NCBI GenBank assembly: GCA_033002965.1
Contig: JAURVB010006177.1
Span: forward strand, 48,571-112,570
Source of the DNA: Piper betle
Lineage: Eukaryota > Streptophyta > Magnoliopsida > Piperales > Piperaceae
Direction of reading: 5' to 3'
DNA length: 64,000 bases
Numbering within the stretch: the stretch's first letter is position 1; the number at the start of each line of letters is the position of its first letter. This document shows, one piece after another, positions 22,705 through 36,263 of this stretch. The notes beneath the pieces were generated by a model. That model was not told where the DNA came from, did not search any database, and saw only the letters and a list, made by a program, of their open reading frames with translations. The position numbers were made by a program, and so were the translations under genes.

Positions 22705-25669
22705 ATGGCCGGAGCTTCCGGGAGCGGGAAGTCGAAGAAGAAGAAGAAACTGGAGGTGGACATGGAGAGCTTCGCCGAAGTCGGTGACAAGATTGCTCCT
22801 TTCGTCGGCTATTTCCCATCCGGATTCGATCCCATCAAAGCGGGGAGCGCCGGCGATGGGAAGCAAGGCGGCGGCGCTGGCGCCGACGATTTGGAAATCA
22901 AGGTGTTTCGGCATCAAACGTTTGGGAATCGGATGCAGCTAGTTGTTAGCCCCGGGGAGTCGAATGTTGACTTTGTTGGTAGCAGTCACGCTGGTGTGAA
23001 CGAGTCTCACCCAAGGGTGTTGTACCTACGCTCTGGGCGTGTTTGACAAGGAGACACAGACTTTGAGGATTGTTCCTATTGCCTCCAATAAGGTACTTCG
23101 GCAATTCGCAAGAACATGCTGTTGCTGTTTTTTTTAATTTTTTTACTTATTTGCTGTTGAGAACTACCTAAACCATTCTTGCTACTGTGGCTGTTGTTGA
23201 GGACAATGGTGAAGTATGTTTGTACGTAAACTATCTGTTAGATTGAAATAGAGTGTTCACATAATGGGACCGTTAGTCTGCTGTATTGCATGGTGAATGG
23301 GGGAATTTTGGCCAAGTGATGTTTTATGTTTTAGAACGAATGTGGGATACAGAGTAGAATTCACAAGCGTGGACGGGGGCAGGGAGTAGTATAACAGTGC
23401 AAATTTTTGGCATTGAAATTGGAAAACAATTTACCATCTATCTCAACATGATGACGCTCTGTTTGAATCTAACAGTACGTGGATGTGTGGCAATGGTATT
23501 TGTTAGTTTTAGATGATTATCTTAATTTTTTCAGAAGAAAAACTAGATTGTGCAGGGAGGGAGGGGATCGTTTTGGTACAGGCCTTCAAACAGGCGGTTA
23601 ATCATTTGATGATCAATTTAGTTTGCTGTTCCATTTCAACTTTTTTCATACAACTCACGAGCTTCCTTCCCAAAATATTCCACGCATTTAGTATGTTTCA
23701 CAATTGATTAGCTAGTTTCTTATGAACAAGATAGATAAGAATGTTTTTGTAGTAGAGCAAGAATGGGATAAGGTTAATTAGTGCACTAAGCAGAAAATGA
23801 CTATAATAAACTGATGTTTTATCGTTTTTATGTTCCTTCAAGTTGGGATTGCTGTCATGCCTAGGGTGCTCTTTTCCATTCGTGGCATGCTTCTCCTTAG
23901 CTGTAGCTTCCGATTCAACAACATGGTGGAATAAGCAATTATGTGGTATTTGTGCTGGTCCTGGGAATACCCCAACCTTTTATACAGTCTATTCATACAT
24001 TAGTTTAGCTTCTATACATTTAAGTTGTGGTTAATAGACAGGTAAGGTTCTCCTTTGACCATTTTATGGGATTCAATGGATGTTTGTCTGAGTTGTAAAT
24101 GCCTTTGTAATCCCAATTTTTTCCCTTACTGTCTAAAAAGTTATTGTATGATTCCCCTCTTTGTTTTTTGAGTTCCTTTGTCTGTGTGATTGGTCTTTGA
24201 TTTTGGCATTGGATACTTGTGCAGATCCTTCGATTGGAACCTAGGCTTTGGGACTTTCCAAAAAATGTAGAAGAAAAAGGAGTCAAAGCCGAGAAGAAAG
24301 AGCTAAAAATAAAGGACCTCACTAATCTCTATGGAACGAAGAAGGAAAGACGCCGGTTAATGACACGTCTTCGGTCTCTTCTAGGTCTACTTCATTTGAC
24401 ATACTTTTTTTGCATCAATAATAAGTCCATTCTTGAACTGATTTGACTATATTTGGATCGGACGTCATTGTTCTATGAATGCCATGTGGTAAGTGGTAAC
24501 ATTGTGAGAACCTGCAAAATCCTTTTTAAATGCAGTAATTGCGAGTAGTGCTGACAGTAATGTGACTCTTACTCATACTCAACTAGGCTATATTTTATGA
24601 CACCTCATGGTGTTAGTTGATCTTGGTGGAACACTAATCACATATTTTCACCTGATAGTGATGCTGCCCTTGCTATATGAGACAGCAGATTGGATAGTTT
24701 TCAGTGATTGTGGGGATTAGAAAGCCTTTGTTACCAGATGTGCTAAGATCAATTGCTGTACGAAGTGCTCTCGATATTGGAGAAAGATTTCTTCTGAATG
24801 GCATTATTTCTTTCTTTACTGCAGGTTGGAAATCTTGAAGCTTCTCGTTTTGAAGGTAATGATGTGGCACAGAAAATGGTTGGAGAGGAACTAAAAACGT
24901 GACTCTCAATAAGGAGGCTACTGAACATGTTAATGTCAATCGTAACTTACCCCTATGATGTAGAAGCTACAACTCCTGAAAAAGCTTACCAGTTGGACAA
25001 GATTATTAAGAAAAAAGAGTGGAATTGCCTCACAGATATAATGGACCTGTTGCAAACAAATCCAGATTCCATTCTTTCTACAGAGTTATGGCAGAATAGT
25101 GGTTATCCAATCTTTGTCTGTAATCGAATATGCAAACTTGGGGAAGTTAATGTTAGTGGCCTATTTTTATCTCCTACTTTTAGTGTAATAGTTTTTAGTG
25201 TTGATTTCCTTCCCGGGCACTAACTTCTAGCAACTGTTTATGCAGGATGAACATGAAAGAACAAGCTTGCAGGTGTTTTTCATATATTACCCACTTAGTA
25301 AAGTTTAAGAATTTAGCAAGGCAGTTTAAGAAATTGATGCCAATCTCCAATCCAGATGTCTTTGCCAAGTATCACGAGATCCTCATTTTTTACCAGAAGT
25401 TCTTCAAAATGTTTGTCGACACAGAACGAGTGAAGTTGTCACCTGAAAAGAATGATTTACTCATCAGTTATGTCTTGGTGCTAACTCTATTTGCTGATGG
25501 CTTTGAAACTGAAATTACTGATATTGCCAAGGATCCACAAGTTAGTAGCACATCATTGAGGCCATATTATTTAGAATTGGGATGTAAGATCAGGAAATCC
25601 CTGTCAATGAAACTTGCTGTTCCCCTGCAATTGCCAGAGCGGAGGGTGCGGAAGAGACAGCGGCGATAG
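22705..25669 (+). pseudogene. RPA49: RNA polymerase I subunit A49 (RPA49) gene, multiply frameshifted
   Basis: A49 is a Pol I-specific subunit of the A49/A34.5 module that aids initiation and elongation on rDNA. Recognisable exons are 22705-23092 (MAGASGSGKSKKKKKLEVD and TYALGVFDKETQTLRIVPIA), 24225 to ~24384 (ILRLEPRLWDFPKNVEEKG and LTNLYGTKK), 24825 to ~25144 (YDVEATTPEKAYQLDKII) and ~25245-25669 (CFSYITHLVKFKN, KNDLLISYVLVLTLFADGFE, ending RKRQRR). The frame must shift between NESH and CTYALG (~23000-23025), at the CTAAAAACG run (~24893), at the ACCCCTATG run (~24952), and at the GTGTTTTTC run (~25275). Several lesions sit in homopolymers, so base errors cannot be excluded. The last exon keeps a long open C-terminal winged-helix region. 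The intron-exon layout is retained, so this is not a processed copy. Confidence 0.8.
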
Positions 25670-28600
25670 CCAAAGAATATTGTGGCTGAGAGGTATATTT
25701 TTCATGCATACTTTAAAAACTTGCCTAAATTTGCTCTTGTTATAAATTGCTGACGCCTTTTGGCCTGGAAGATTACAAATCAATGAAATTTGCAGGTTGA
25801 CTGATGTAATGCAAAATTTTATGATAATTTATCAATTTTTTAGTTTCTAACAGGCATAATCATCTTTTTTTACAGAACTGTTTTTATGACTACCACTTTC
25901 TCTTACCCGCAGGTGAACCGACTTGTTTGTGATTCTTTTTGTGCTGGTTTTCTTAATTGCCAAAGTTATATTGCAATGAGCAGTAATGCGGTGCTAGTGG
26001 GTACTCAAATGTATCCTCAGTTTGCTGAGTTTGTGCAGCACCTCTCATGTGTCACTCCACACGAAATAAATATGAAAAATAATATCTACTGCTCTAGGGT
26101 TTACATGATTAGCTTATTAAGAAAAAAACTGAGGCAGATGTTAAACTAATTTAATCTTACAAACACGGGTAAATACCAATTAAATTCTGATATTATATTT
26201 GGAGAAGATTAATCTAGTAGTAGACCAACTACATGCCGAAGTTTAATGAGCAAGTTGCTTTTGCAGCTTTTGAGAAATGCTAGGTCGATGATTGTCAATG
26301 ATCAGAAGTGTTCTTCCACAGTTGAGCGAAGTTAAGGAGTTCCTGCACTGACTAGAGCGTCCTGCGAACCGCAATTCTCAATTTTGTGAAGTGGATTTTA
26401 TAGTCTCTGCTGTCAGCTGATTGTGTAAGAGAATTAATGTCGTCAACTATTCTCAGAAGTCTATCTTTCTGAGTTATAGAAGGTTATGGTCAACGAGTTG
26501 TATGCTTTTGGAGTCATCTTCAAATACATCTACACACGATAATAATACATATAAAGATGACTGTAAATTATACAAGGTTCAAACAATAACGTCAAACGAC
26601 AGTGTTTTTAAGCGAACCTAGAATGCAACTTTCACGTTGTAAGACGGGATTGCCTATCAGTAATTACGTTAGATATTTATGGCAGCGATGGTTCATTTTG
26701 GTGGATGTCACATTTTTTTTTTGATGATTTTTTCCGATTGCTTTACTGCCTTAAATATCAAAAAACAAGGTGAATAACAACAATATCAATCTGTCACATG
26801 TTTTCATATTTTCGAAATCTGAATGCTTGTCCTACAAAATGATAGGAAAATGCTCCTAGATGGTATAAATTCCTTATTTCAAGAAGTTGTCTAGTATTTG
26901 AATGCCTCGTTGGTTAGTGGTTAGTCGGTTCATGGGTCAAGTGTGCGTCCAGCTCTTAATTTCATACGAAAAGAATGTTGCTTAACCATTGCTAACCAGC
27001 CACTGGACTGGACTTGAACGACTACCGTGGGAGTTGGGCCTACATGGTTTATTTCTTTATTTATTGTTCAACCTTGGTCTTTTTTTTGCAGGGCAACCTA
27101 ATCTTGTTATATATATATATATATTGGTCGAATAAATCATTCAAGGGATATCACTTGCTCAAACTCGATAATTAATGACATTTAATTTGTACATTGAATC
27201 TTTTATCCAATATCCAGGGCTTTTAGGAATCATACATAAAATTTTTTTATTACGGCTGTTGGTCATATAATCAAACATGTATACATTTAAATGTAGCCTA
27301 ACAATGCTAAGTAGCTACATAATAACCATCTCATCAGGCATAAATTATAAGTAGTCTGCAACTGATTCTACTTATCAAACTTGGGTAATTTGACTGATAT
27401 ATAAAGACATCATTAGTAATTATAATTGCTTAATTGAGGAAATAGTAGATTCAATTATAGAATGTTGCCAATTTGGAGTAATGGATAAATTGAACTTACT
27501 CAAATAATAGCCATGGAAGGGAGAAATATATCTTTGAGAGTTTTTGAAGACACCATTTTAAAACTGTGATTATTCTCTTGGTTGACGTTAATTCAGTTTA
27601 CCTGATCTTAAAATTAAAGTTCAATTTGTGAATAAGGCAAGCTCCGGCCGTCATATTGAGATGGCTGTTTAAACTCATAGTTAATATGAGACATCATCAT
27701 CGAGTCTGAAATATTACTGTAAAATTAATATATTAAAATGATAACAAGAAATATTCAAGCCCACTTGGGATTTTATTTTCAAAACTGTCTTAAGAGTTCA
27801 TGTAAAATTTATAAAACTTAGAAATAAAAAAATCGGGTTTGAGAACTGGCTTGACTCGTTGGGCCACTAGCGAGTTGTTATGAAATTGATTACAGGAGAT
27901 TTCAGCGGTAAGATATGCTTACCCTCGTATCCACATAATTCAACATAGATGCTTAACAATTAGTAATTTCCTTCTGGTTTCCTTCACCTCGGAATTATCA
28001 GCTTGCTACTCCTTAAATTAAAGAAGAGCAAGCATTACAAGCTGCCAGCGTTTCATGCACTAGGACTACCATAATCTACCTTACCTGCAGCTTGTAATGT
28101 TCTCCCTTGCATAGTTGATACCACGTTTCTTTATCATGGGAAGAACGGGGAAAAAGAAGTTCCCAAGTTATCTTTTCTTTAATTTCTTGCACTTTTCCAT
28201 TAACAAAACCATTTGTTCATGTATAGATTACCATGTAGTCAATCTTGATAACGTACAGAAAAGTTCTACTCTAGTTTTTGAAAATAAGGGCTAATATATT
28301 CATCTCCTCAATATTGATCTCCACATCCACAACTGTTCTTTCAAGTTTCAACCTGTAATAGTGCTGTAAATTTAATTTGCATAACACCGTTCATCTTATT
28401 ATAAGAGCTAAATATACCAATATATTTGAATCATAAGAATGGCTTATATTTGCTTTGTACAACAAAGTCATGAATGTAGCATGCAGACAGTTAGCTAGCC
28501 CTGTAATGATCACAAAGGATTATAGAAATTCCTTCCCAGACTGTCCTAAGTCATCACTCCAAGCACATTCATACCAACAATTATCAAATCAACTTTTGTT

Positions 28601-29600
28601 GGCACTTACATCTCATTATGTTAATCATGGAATTGAATAAAACAATGTTCTACTTTGTAATTTCTTATACATTTTGCACATCAATCTATAAGCCTAATCC
28701 TCGTAGCTACGTAGCAATCAGTATATAGATAGCAATTCTTCCACGGTGAGGACGGCCAATTCATTTGATTATATACGGTAATTGATTAAAATTCTTTGGA
28801 TCAGACATCCTAATGCAATATTCTTGTTTCTAAGACTTGTGCCATGAGCTGTCCCATGTGACAAACCTCTTTCAAATTAACACCATTTGATCTTCGTGTA
28901 TATAGCTGTCCAAAGTTTCTTAATTAATATGCACACATCTATATATATCGTCGCAGCACCAAATATATACCCAAAGAGTATCCAAATCACTAAACACTCT
29001 AAAATTAGCTCCATGCCTTTCAATAAAGCTCGTGAAATTAAGAAATGGGACCCAAAAATTTGTAATTCGTTTGGTGGGACCTTCTAAAAAGGGTATGATT
29101 TTACTGCTGGATTGGCATAAATTGCATGATTTAGTGCCATAAACCGCACGACCCTCTCCAAGCAACAAAATTGATTTAACTTCCATGGAGCAAATTAACA
29201 GCACCAAATTAAAAATGATGTTCGATAATGAAACGTAATGCTAATTATATACCTCATGTGGTGATATTCTCTCTAATGTTCAATTCTCAACATATGTATA
29301 TACTAGCTCATATATAGAATGATCCAATTGCACCGCTCATGTATAAAATAAATAAGAAAATTTGGTGAAGCTCTCTCCAAGAACAATATCTTAGAATGAA
29401 GTAATAACGTCTACTCCCCTAAAATGCCTAAAGTAATATGCAATTCCAGATAAGGTCACACAAATGACAAACTCAATGTGCTACAAACTCAAATCCTCAA
29501 AGTTTGAAATCAAAGAAAGGCGATAGATGATCGATCATGGGGATTAAGAAATCAAGAAAATTATGAAATGGGAACATTGCCTGTGCAGTAGGAGTAGTTG
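25670..29600. other. Intergenic, no gene recognised
   Basis: AT-rich DNA with scattered short frames and a (TA)n tract at about 27107-27124. A plus-strand frame of 87 codons (25886-26149) follows the A49 remnant but resembles no known family and has no exon-like neighbours. Nothing else was identified. Confidence 0.4.
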
Positions 29601-29626
29601 CAGTGCGCTAAACTGATCCCCCTGGC

Positions 29627-30829
29627 CTACTGATCATGCCTGGAATTGTGCTCACTTGACCCCGGCTGCCTTTCCGACGACTCCGAGGCGCTGCCGCCGA
29701 CTCCCCCGAGTGGCCTGAACGGGTTGACGGCGGTCAGGCCGCCGTCCAGGCCGGCGGATCCGGCACCGGCGAATGTGGACCCCAATTGCTGTGTGGGCAG
29801 CAAGGCCATGGGGCCCGGGAAGTTCATAAAGTGCAGGCCACTGGACATGGTCCCTCTATACAGGGCACTAGTGGACCCCACAGTCGGTAGGGCCCAAATA
29901 GGGGGCGGGTCCCCTCCCATGGCCAACCCTTGGTTATTAGGGTTTGCCACCATCAAGAATGTGGCCGCCTGGTTTTGGGCCACCGTGCCGGAGCCCGGCT
30001 GGAGGAGGTAGTTTCCGGCGGTCGGCGGCGCGAAGAGCTCCGATCGCCGCTTCTTGACATCGCTGCCGATATCGCCGCCGGCACTGCCTAGGGACGTGTC
30101 GGACACATCCATGAAGGGCCCACGTAGTAGGTCATGGCTCTTCCCATGCACAACATTGCCAGCAGCTGGGAAGTTGAGGAGGTTGTCGGATTGGAACCCG
30201 CCGCCGGCGAAGAAGGCCCGGCGGTGGGGGTCGTCGAGGGGCCTCTCCCAGTCGCCGCCCCTGCCGCCACCGCTCATGGTGAGGGAAGGGCCAGCGGCGG
30301 CGGCGGCGGCGGCCGCGGCGTGGTTGAAGAAGGAGGTGCGGAGAGGGGCTGACATGGTGGATCCGGAGCTTCGGAGGGAGATGTTGAGGGAGGTGAAGTT
30401 GGCGGGGATGGTGCCGGTGCCAGTGGCGGCGATGACGGCCGGCTCCGCCTGCTGGAGCAGCCACTCGATCGTCTCCCCGTCCGACTTGTGGCCGAGCTCC
30501 CTTGTGAGTTGGAAGACTCGGGCGGCGCAGGCAGCCGGCATACGGATGCGCCGACCTCTGCCCTCCACCTTGGTGTGCCGGTCCTTTGTCGACGACCTCT
30601 TCGCCGCCGGCGGCTTCTTGCCCCCTCTACCATCTCCAACCCAGCCAAGCTCGGCCGTGCCGTGGACGACCCGCTCGGCCCTGCCGCGGGCGTCATCGTC
30701 GTCATGGCAAGAGACGGGTAGGCTGAGCCTGAGCAGCCGGTCGTCTCCTCCTCCTCCTCCTCCTCCTTCCTTTGTAGCAGCTGCAAGGGAATTTGGCCGC
30801 CGGAGCCCTTCCCGGCCGTCTCCTTCCAT
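29627..30829 (-). CDS. Class I (PCF-type) TCP transcription factor
   Basis: A single uninterrupted exon encodes 400 residues from the ATG at 30829. An upstream in-frame ATG at 30910 overlaps the likely TATA box and is disfavoured. The basic-helix-loop-helix TCP domain is at about residues 78-132: [60 protein letters not shown]. The short basic region and the following [19 protein letters not shown] are typical of class I TCPs of the TCP14/15/8 type, which bind GGNCCCAC-like sites and control cell proliferation and hormone responses. Before the domain is LRLSL (residues 34-38), an LxLxL match resembling an EAR repression motif. Low-complexity stretches include poly-Gly (residues 22-28) and an Ala run (GCG repeats at 30295-30317). 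The C-terminus is rich in Gly, Ser and Pro. Coding DNA is strongly GC-rich and intact. Confidence 0.93.
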   Translation of the reverse strand: MEGDGREGLRRPNSLAAATKEGGGGGGGDDRLLRLSLPVSCHDDDDARGRAERVVHGTAELGWVGDGRGGKKPPAAKRSSTKDRHTKVEGRGRRIRMPAACAARVFQLTRELGHKSDGETIEWLLQQAEPAVIAATGTGTIPANFTSLNISLRSSGSTMSAPLRTSFFNHAAAAAAAAAGPSLTMSGGGRGGDWERPLDDPHRRAFFAGGGFQSDNLLNFPAAGNVVHGKSHDLLRGPFMDVSDTSLGSAGGDIGSDVKKRRSELFAPPTAGNYLLQPGSGTVAQNQAATFLMVANPNNQGLAMGGDPPPIWALPTVGSTSALYRGTMSSGLHFMNFPGPMALLPTQQLGSTFAGAGSAGLDGGLTAVNPFRPLGGVGGSASESSERQPGSSEHNSRHDQ

Positions 30830-30890
30830 ATCAGTTTTAAGCCAACCGACGGTGATCAGTAGGCAGCAGCGGTACTGTTGATGAGTTGTA

Positions 30891-30900
30891 CTATATAAGC
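30891..30900 (-). promoter_or_regulatory. Likely TATA box of the TCP gene
   Basis: On the minus strand GCTTATATAG lies about 60 bp upstream of the chosen TCP start codon, which would give a 5' leader of roughly 30-40 bases. Upstream (31100-31400) the minus strand is CT-rich. Confidence 0.5.
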
Positions 30901-31348
30901 AGAGTTGCACCCAATATAATTAGTGGAGCAGATTATACGAAGCAAGAACTGGAGCCGCTCTTGTTGATGAACATTTAATCATGATGATGAACAAATATTA
31001 TGATCCAAGCTCTGGATGGAGGGGACAAAGAGAAACAACAAGGGGAGATGATAAGGGGCTGAAGAGGAGGTTGAGGATTGGAAATAATGGAGAGACATGG
31101 AAAGCAGAATGTTACGAAAATGGTTTAGCTTTAACAGTAAAAATAGAAGAGAGGAGAGGGCTTTATTTGTATTTGCTCCCCCTTTCTCTCTTGGGAGTGT
31201 GTTAAATTCTCTCTCTTTCTTTTTATCGAGACAGGTCTTTCCCTGCTCCTTTTTATTGTGGCTTGGACAGTCCCTTGGCTCAGACTCCACGTGCGGACCC
31301 CTTTTCCATTCAATCCATAAAGACAATGGAGGCCAGGGAGAGAGAGCT

Positions 31349-31395
31349 GGTAGAAGGAAGAGGAAGAGGAAGAGGAAGAGGAAGAGGAAGAGAGG
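31349..31395. repeat. (GAGGAA)n microsatellite upstream of the TCP gene
   Basis: About seven near-perfect GGAAGA hexamers form a purine tract on the plus strand, roughly 500 bp upstream of the TCP start. On the minus strand this is a CT-rich tract of the kind found in many plant 5' regions. Confidence 0.9.
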
Positions 31396-31635
31396 ATGGT
31401 GGGGACCTTTCTCTCTTGCTTCTTCCAAGTCAAAAAAACATAATAAAAAAAACATGAAATTGAAAGATAAACAGTGGCTAATGGTAGAGTGTTTGCAGAT
31501 CAGAGGATATGAAAAAAGATGATAGTGTTGGGGGGCCTACTTCATTCAAGTAATCATTCTACATCCTCCTGCTTTGATCACGAAGATTAGCTTCTTCTTC
31601 TTCTTCCAAGCTCCTCTTAGCTAGCCAGGCCAACC

Positions 31636-31767
31636 ATGGTTGACATGACCCTTGCACCGCTTTTGCTTTTGATCCAATATATTGGCCTCCTCCTCATCAC
31701 ATACTGCTTAGCCTGCCTTTGCTACCTATGCGTGCCTGCTCCTCTCCCTGGTAACAAACATGGGTAA
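31636..31767 (+). other. Hydrophobic 43-codon small ORF, coding status unknown
   Basis: The frame starts MVDMTLAPLLLLIQYIGLLL and ends PAPLPGNKHG, so it is almost entirely one hydrophobic segment rich in Leu and Cys. I know of no matching family. It may be a chance frame or a short transmembrane peptide. It lies about 800 bp from the TCP start, divergently oriented. Confidence 0.15.
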
Positions 31768-31799
31768 CCCCTATAAGATCCAACAAAGTGACATTAATG

Positions 31800-33483
31800 A
31801 TTGGGAATCTGTTGATCTTCTTTTTACTTGGTTTCACTTCTTTTATATTTTGTAGGTAGAGCCTACGAAGGGGGCTATAGGATCTTCTTCTACATGCTAG
31901 GTGCTCTAGCTATGAGGAATTGTCTGGTGGGGAGCTGTATCACTGTGTCAGTTCTTTATCAAAATGGGAACATATGTGACGTTGTTGTCTATCCATCTAT
32001 CTCCACTGAATGAGATGGCATGATTATTTTTCAAAAAAAAAATTCTAAATTTCTAATCCTTGTTGGGGGCTTTGACATGAGAATTGAGATGTGTGGTAAA
32101 GGTAACGAGAGATTGATCAGACTCATCTTTAAAGGGGTTGGCATCATCAACAGTTGCCTCATTTGAAAGGGTGGAAAGTATTGCCGAGGGGGTTATGGCA
32201 TCTCCATTAACACGGCTCTTAGAATTGCCAAAACTAACACCAATCTGGTTGATGAGAAGGTATTGTGGGGGATGTAAAAATAATGGAGCTGCTCATAAAT
32301 GTGCAACAGCACTTGTGTTCTATATAGGACGTACATGCAACTCCCTTATGTCAATCTCAAGTACACCAACTGCAACTTTGTTTCCCTGTGAAAGGGGCCA
32401 GCCTTGCTTTAGTTAAAATAGGTTGAATCAATGCATAGGAATTAACCAGGATGTTCGAGCCAAACTACTTGGACCTATTATCTTACTTTTATTTGCTTTA
32501 AATGAGAAAGAACTGAAAAGATGAGCTGCCTCATGTTCGGTTTGTTCATGGGTCCTTGTAGTATAAGCATGCCAAGATATTATTATATATTACCATTCAA
32601 TAGGGTAAACCAGAGTTATATAATTCGTTTCATGGAATATGGGGAATTTTTAAATTATCAGTTGCACATCTTGGATAAGCTGATTACACTATGGTGGTCA
32701 CTTCTATAAATTTTTTGAAGCTAGGAGAATAGATAGAGAATGAATTTTTTCAGGGTAATTATATATATATATATAGGGAGAAGGGATTGCAAGAGAGGAT
32801 TAGGATGGCATCAATCCCCAAGCTGATCCCAATCCTAACTCGCTAAGTAAAAATGCTACTCCATTTGGCTTTATCACAAAAAAAGTATGATTAAAGATGA
32901 CCTTGTGCAGTCAAGGAGCAGACATTCTTGGTGGGAAGAAAAGAAAGATAAAAAAAAAGAAAGAAAGAAGAAAGATGGAGGATCCTCACTTTGTACTTTA
33001 CAAACATATCATCCTCACATATTTCAAATAAAAAAGCTACTCCTATTCATGGCCTCCACCAAATATACTATCCAAACATGGGTTTGATTTAACATATAAT
33101 TAGACAAAGTACACAATATCTAATCAAATACTTGATCTGACATTTTGGATGGTTATCTATCAATATTCCCCACCTATAACGTTTAATTTTAGATGGTTAC
33201 AATATGAGAGCTAAATCATCAAGTGCTCCCACATATACTAGTTGTTAGTGTGTCCTACATTATTATGAATGCTATAATGAACTATTATCGTATTATGTGC
33301 ATTATAGCTTGAATATGACGTCGTCAACTAATAAGTCATTCTCCAACATCGTCTGTCATTGAGTGTTGACACACATGGGTTTTGCTTGAATTTTAAGCGT
33401 ATATTATTTATTATATTCAATCATTTAAACGAAGACAAAATTTTCTTTTGGTATAATTCTTTTAGCCGTAATCATAATTAACC

Positions 33484-33518
<35 letters not shown>

Positions 33519-35230
33519 CGAAATTGTATAACCATCCTAAAATGATAATAAATAAAAAAGATCATTTTTTCAGCACTATAAAGTAAAGTCCCCACACAAA
33601 GTAGCTATTGGCTCCATCGTAGTCAAACCTATGTTGAAACAGCTAGGCCGACCTTTGATTCAAAGGTGGAGCCAGACCAGACTTTTTGCGAGCTTTATCT
33701 CTGACAAATTATAAATTCGAGCTAAGGACAGCTTTTGGTTATAAGATCGACATCAGGTGATCCATCATTGCATGATTTAATCCAAAATTACAGCCATACG
33801 TAAATACTCGTAATATTGATGTGCTACTATTAATTAATTAATTAATTAATCTCTTCCTTCGATCAAGTTCAAATTGACAAATAAAAACTAAAATTAAAGA
33901 AATATTAATTATTATTATTTTTTGTTTTTAGAAATGAAGAAATTGCCTGGTAGATGTAAATTTTTTTTTTGAGTTGGTGGGGGGCCGGAGCTTTGATTTT
34001 GTATGATGAGGAAGGTGGGGCCGGGTCCTGGACAAAATTGATAAATGTGGATAAAACCAGACCCGGGAGATGCCGGCAGTCAATTTATAACAGGACAGCT
34101 AAGTGGGCTGTCGTGGTGGGCCCAGCACTTTCCCAGCCCATCAAAGGTATTGTCCTCCTCCCATCTCATCTCTCTGCCGGCAGACTGGTGGGTGTCCTGC
34201 CACCACCACGTCCTCAACCCCCACCGCCGCTCGGAATCTTTGCCTCCCTTCTTCGACTGGGCATTTTATTTTTGATGGTAAATAAATAATAAAACGTTGT
34301 AATTTCTCTTCTTCTTTTTTTCTTAGATAAACTACTTTAACTATGAATTATCAACTCTATACTAACCCTAATCTATATTTAGCCCAAAGAATGAATCCCT
34401 TCCCTATATGGTGGCTCGGCTCTACTAGGTATGTGAGCTGAGCTTGGAATGGTGTGTGATGCCCCGGTTTAGCAATGAACAATAACAGTATGTGACTACA
34501 AACTCCAACAAACATAAAATTATTCACAAGGAACGCATAGTTCATAAGTAGGCAACATTAATACTCCTACTCAGGGCGGCAGTACCTTGCATAATTTTTC
34601 CTTCAAACAAACCCTTGGTCCCACCAACTAGGTCTGACGTCACCACCCGTCTGGGCCAAAAACGGGGCATAGTGGACCTTGGGTGCTTTACATCTGGACG
34701 TCACGAAATATGTTACCGGAAACGTTCACGAGTTACACAACCTGCAGTTTTTCTTCGTCGTCCTGCAACATGTGTTTTTAATAATTGGGCCTTTGGTGGG
34801 CCCGATCGGAGAACTCTTTCCCCGAGCTATGTAGACAAGTAGGGCCCACTTGACAGCCATGGATTCTTGTTTATGTCGTGCAGAGGGCTGGGCCCACCAC
34901 TAGCTGGGCCGGTACAATTGGGCCTGGGCCATTTAACGTACAATATGGCGTCATTAACTAGACCTGTTCCTTCACCAAAAGCTGATCCCCAACACGTTCA
35001 ATGTTTCGCGGCAAGCCGGCAGTCTGGGCCCATTAAGGGTCACTTCAAACAGCATGGCCCATTTTCGGCCCATTAGGGCTAATAAGTTAATGGGGAGGTG
35101 TCTTTCATACTCTTTGGTACTTTCCTCATCCTACCAGTACCCCAAAACTAGAAACACGCAGGTGTGCGGGGGACCCGTGAGGAGACACGAGTGCAAAGTT
35201 GGCATGATGAGAAATCATCTATTCTATTTA

Positions 35231-35267
<37 letters not shown>

Positions 35268-35530
35268 AATTTATTTGAACAGGCTAGCATCATAACCATA
35301 CCAGTCACTTTTCATGGTAAGGATACACAATCAAGTTTGGTTTTAAGTATCATTAGTCACAAACCAACTATCAAAATCGATTGCTTTTGCTTTGTTGAGC
35401 AGTAGTTCATTAGTGATAGGTTGCATAGCGCGAGCGTATACGCATTAGAAGCCTACAATAAAGATTAAAATTATAAAACTATAGTTTTGATTACATCGAG
35501 CACTGTTTGTCGGGGGGTACTGGTTTGGTA
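31800..35530. other. Intergenic DNA with microsatellites
   Basis: No gene was recognised. (TA)n tracts lie at about 32759-32777, 33488-33515 and 35233-35262, and (TTAA)n at about 33829-33850. The stretch 33970-35070 is GC-richer and has overlapping frames on the plus strand, none of which resembles a protein family. Confidence 0.4.
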
Positions 35531-35535
35531 GCTCA

Positions 35536-36204
35536 TTAAGCACCTGAATCGAACAGACTCCAGTCACCGATCCTGAAGCTGGAAACTGCAGTACGGAAGA
35601 CATCTGCAATGGGCAAGCAACCAGATTGTACTGCTGGGACAGCAAGGCCAGCTCCTACTGTCCGAGCACTCTCACTAAGAGGACTGACAAAAACAAGGAT
35701 GAGTCATTTCACAAGGGACACTATCGCTCGTGCTAGCACACAATCATACAATGAGAACAGTGGATATGTTAATGAACTGAACACATGAGCTGTTCCAGAT
35801 GATTATACCATCAACCAGACAACAGAAAACAAGCCATTCGAGAAAGGCAAAGATTTTAATCCATCTCAAACCATCATATTTGTAGATGATAAAATAAATA
35901 TTAAAAGAAAAACGGAATAAAAAGACGAAAATCAAGCTCTGAACAATAAGGGACAAAATAGGAAGTTGCTCTACATAGTGAAAGGCAATAATAGCAACAC
36001 CCAGACAAATATCATCGCCTCAAAGCAATTGACGGCACAATCATAACTCATTTAACTTAATTATCACATGTTCACAACTTCCTTCAGCATTCTAGAGGGT
36101 GAAGCCGAGTGCAATTCAATTTACGTACAATTGGAAATAATAATGTTACTTAAGCATGAGAGACCAGTGTTCACATCCACCAATATATATATATATATAT
36201 ATAT

Positions 36205-36263
<59 letters not shown>

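Noticed and set aside
25886..26149. 87-codon frame after the A49 remnant as an extra exon
   Set aside because: The A49 C-terminus ends naturally at 25669, and the frame does not resemble A49 or another family.
29646..30881. Plus-strand frames of up to 275 codons opposite the TCP gene
   Set aside because: Antisense shadows of a GC-rich coding exon. The minus-strand TCP domain is unmistakable.
34635..34642. TGACGTCA palindrome as a functional ACGT element
   Set aside because: An eight-base match far from any recognised start codon; chance occurrence cannot be excluded.
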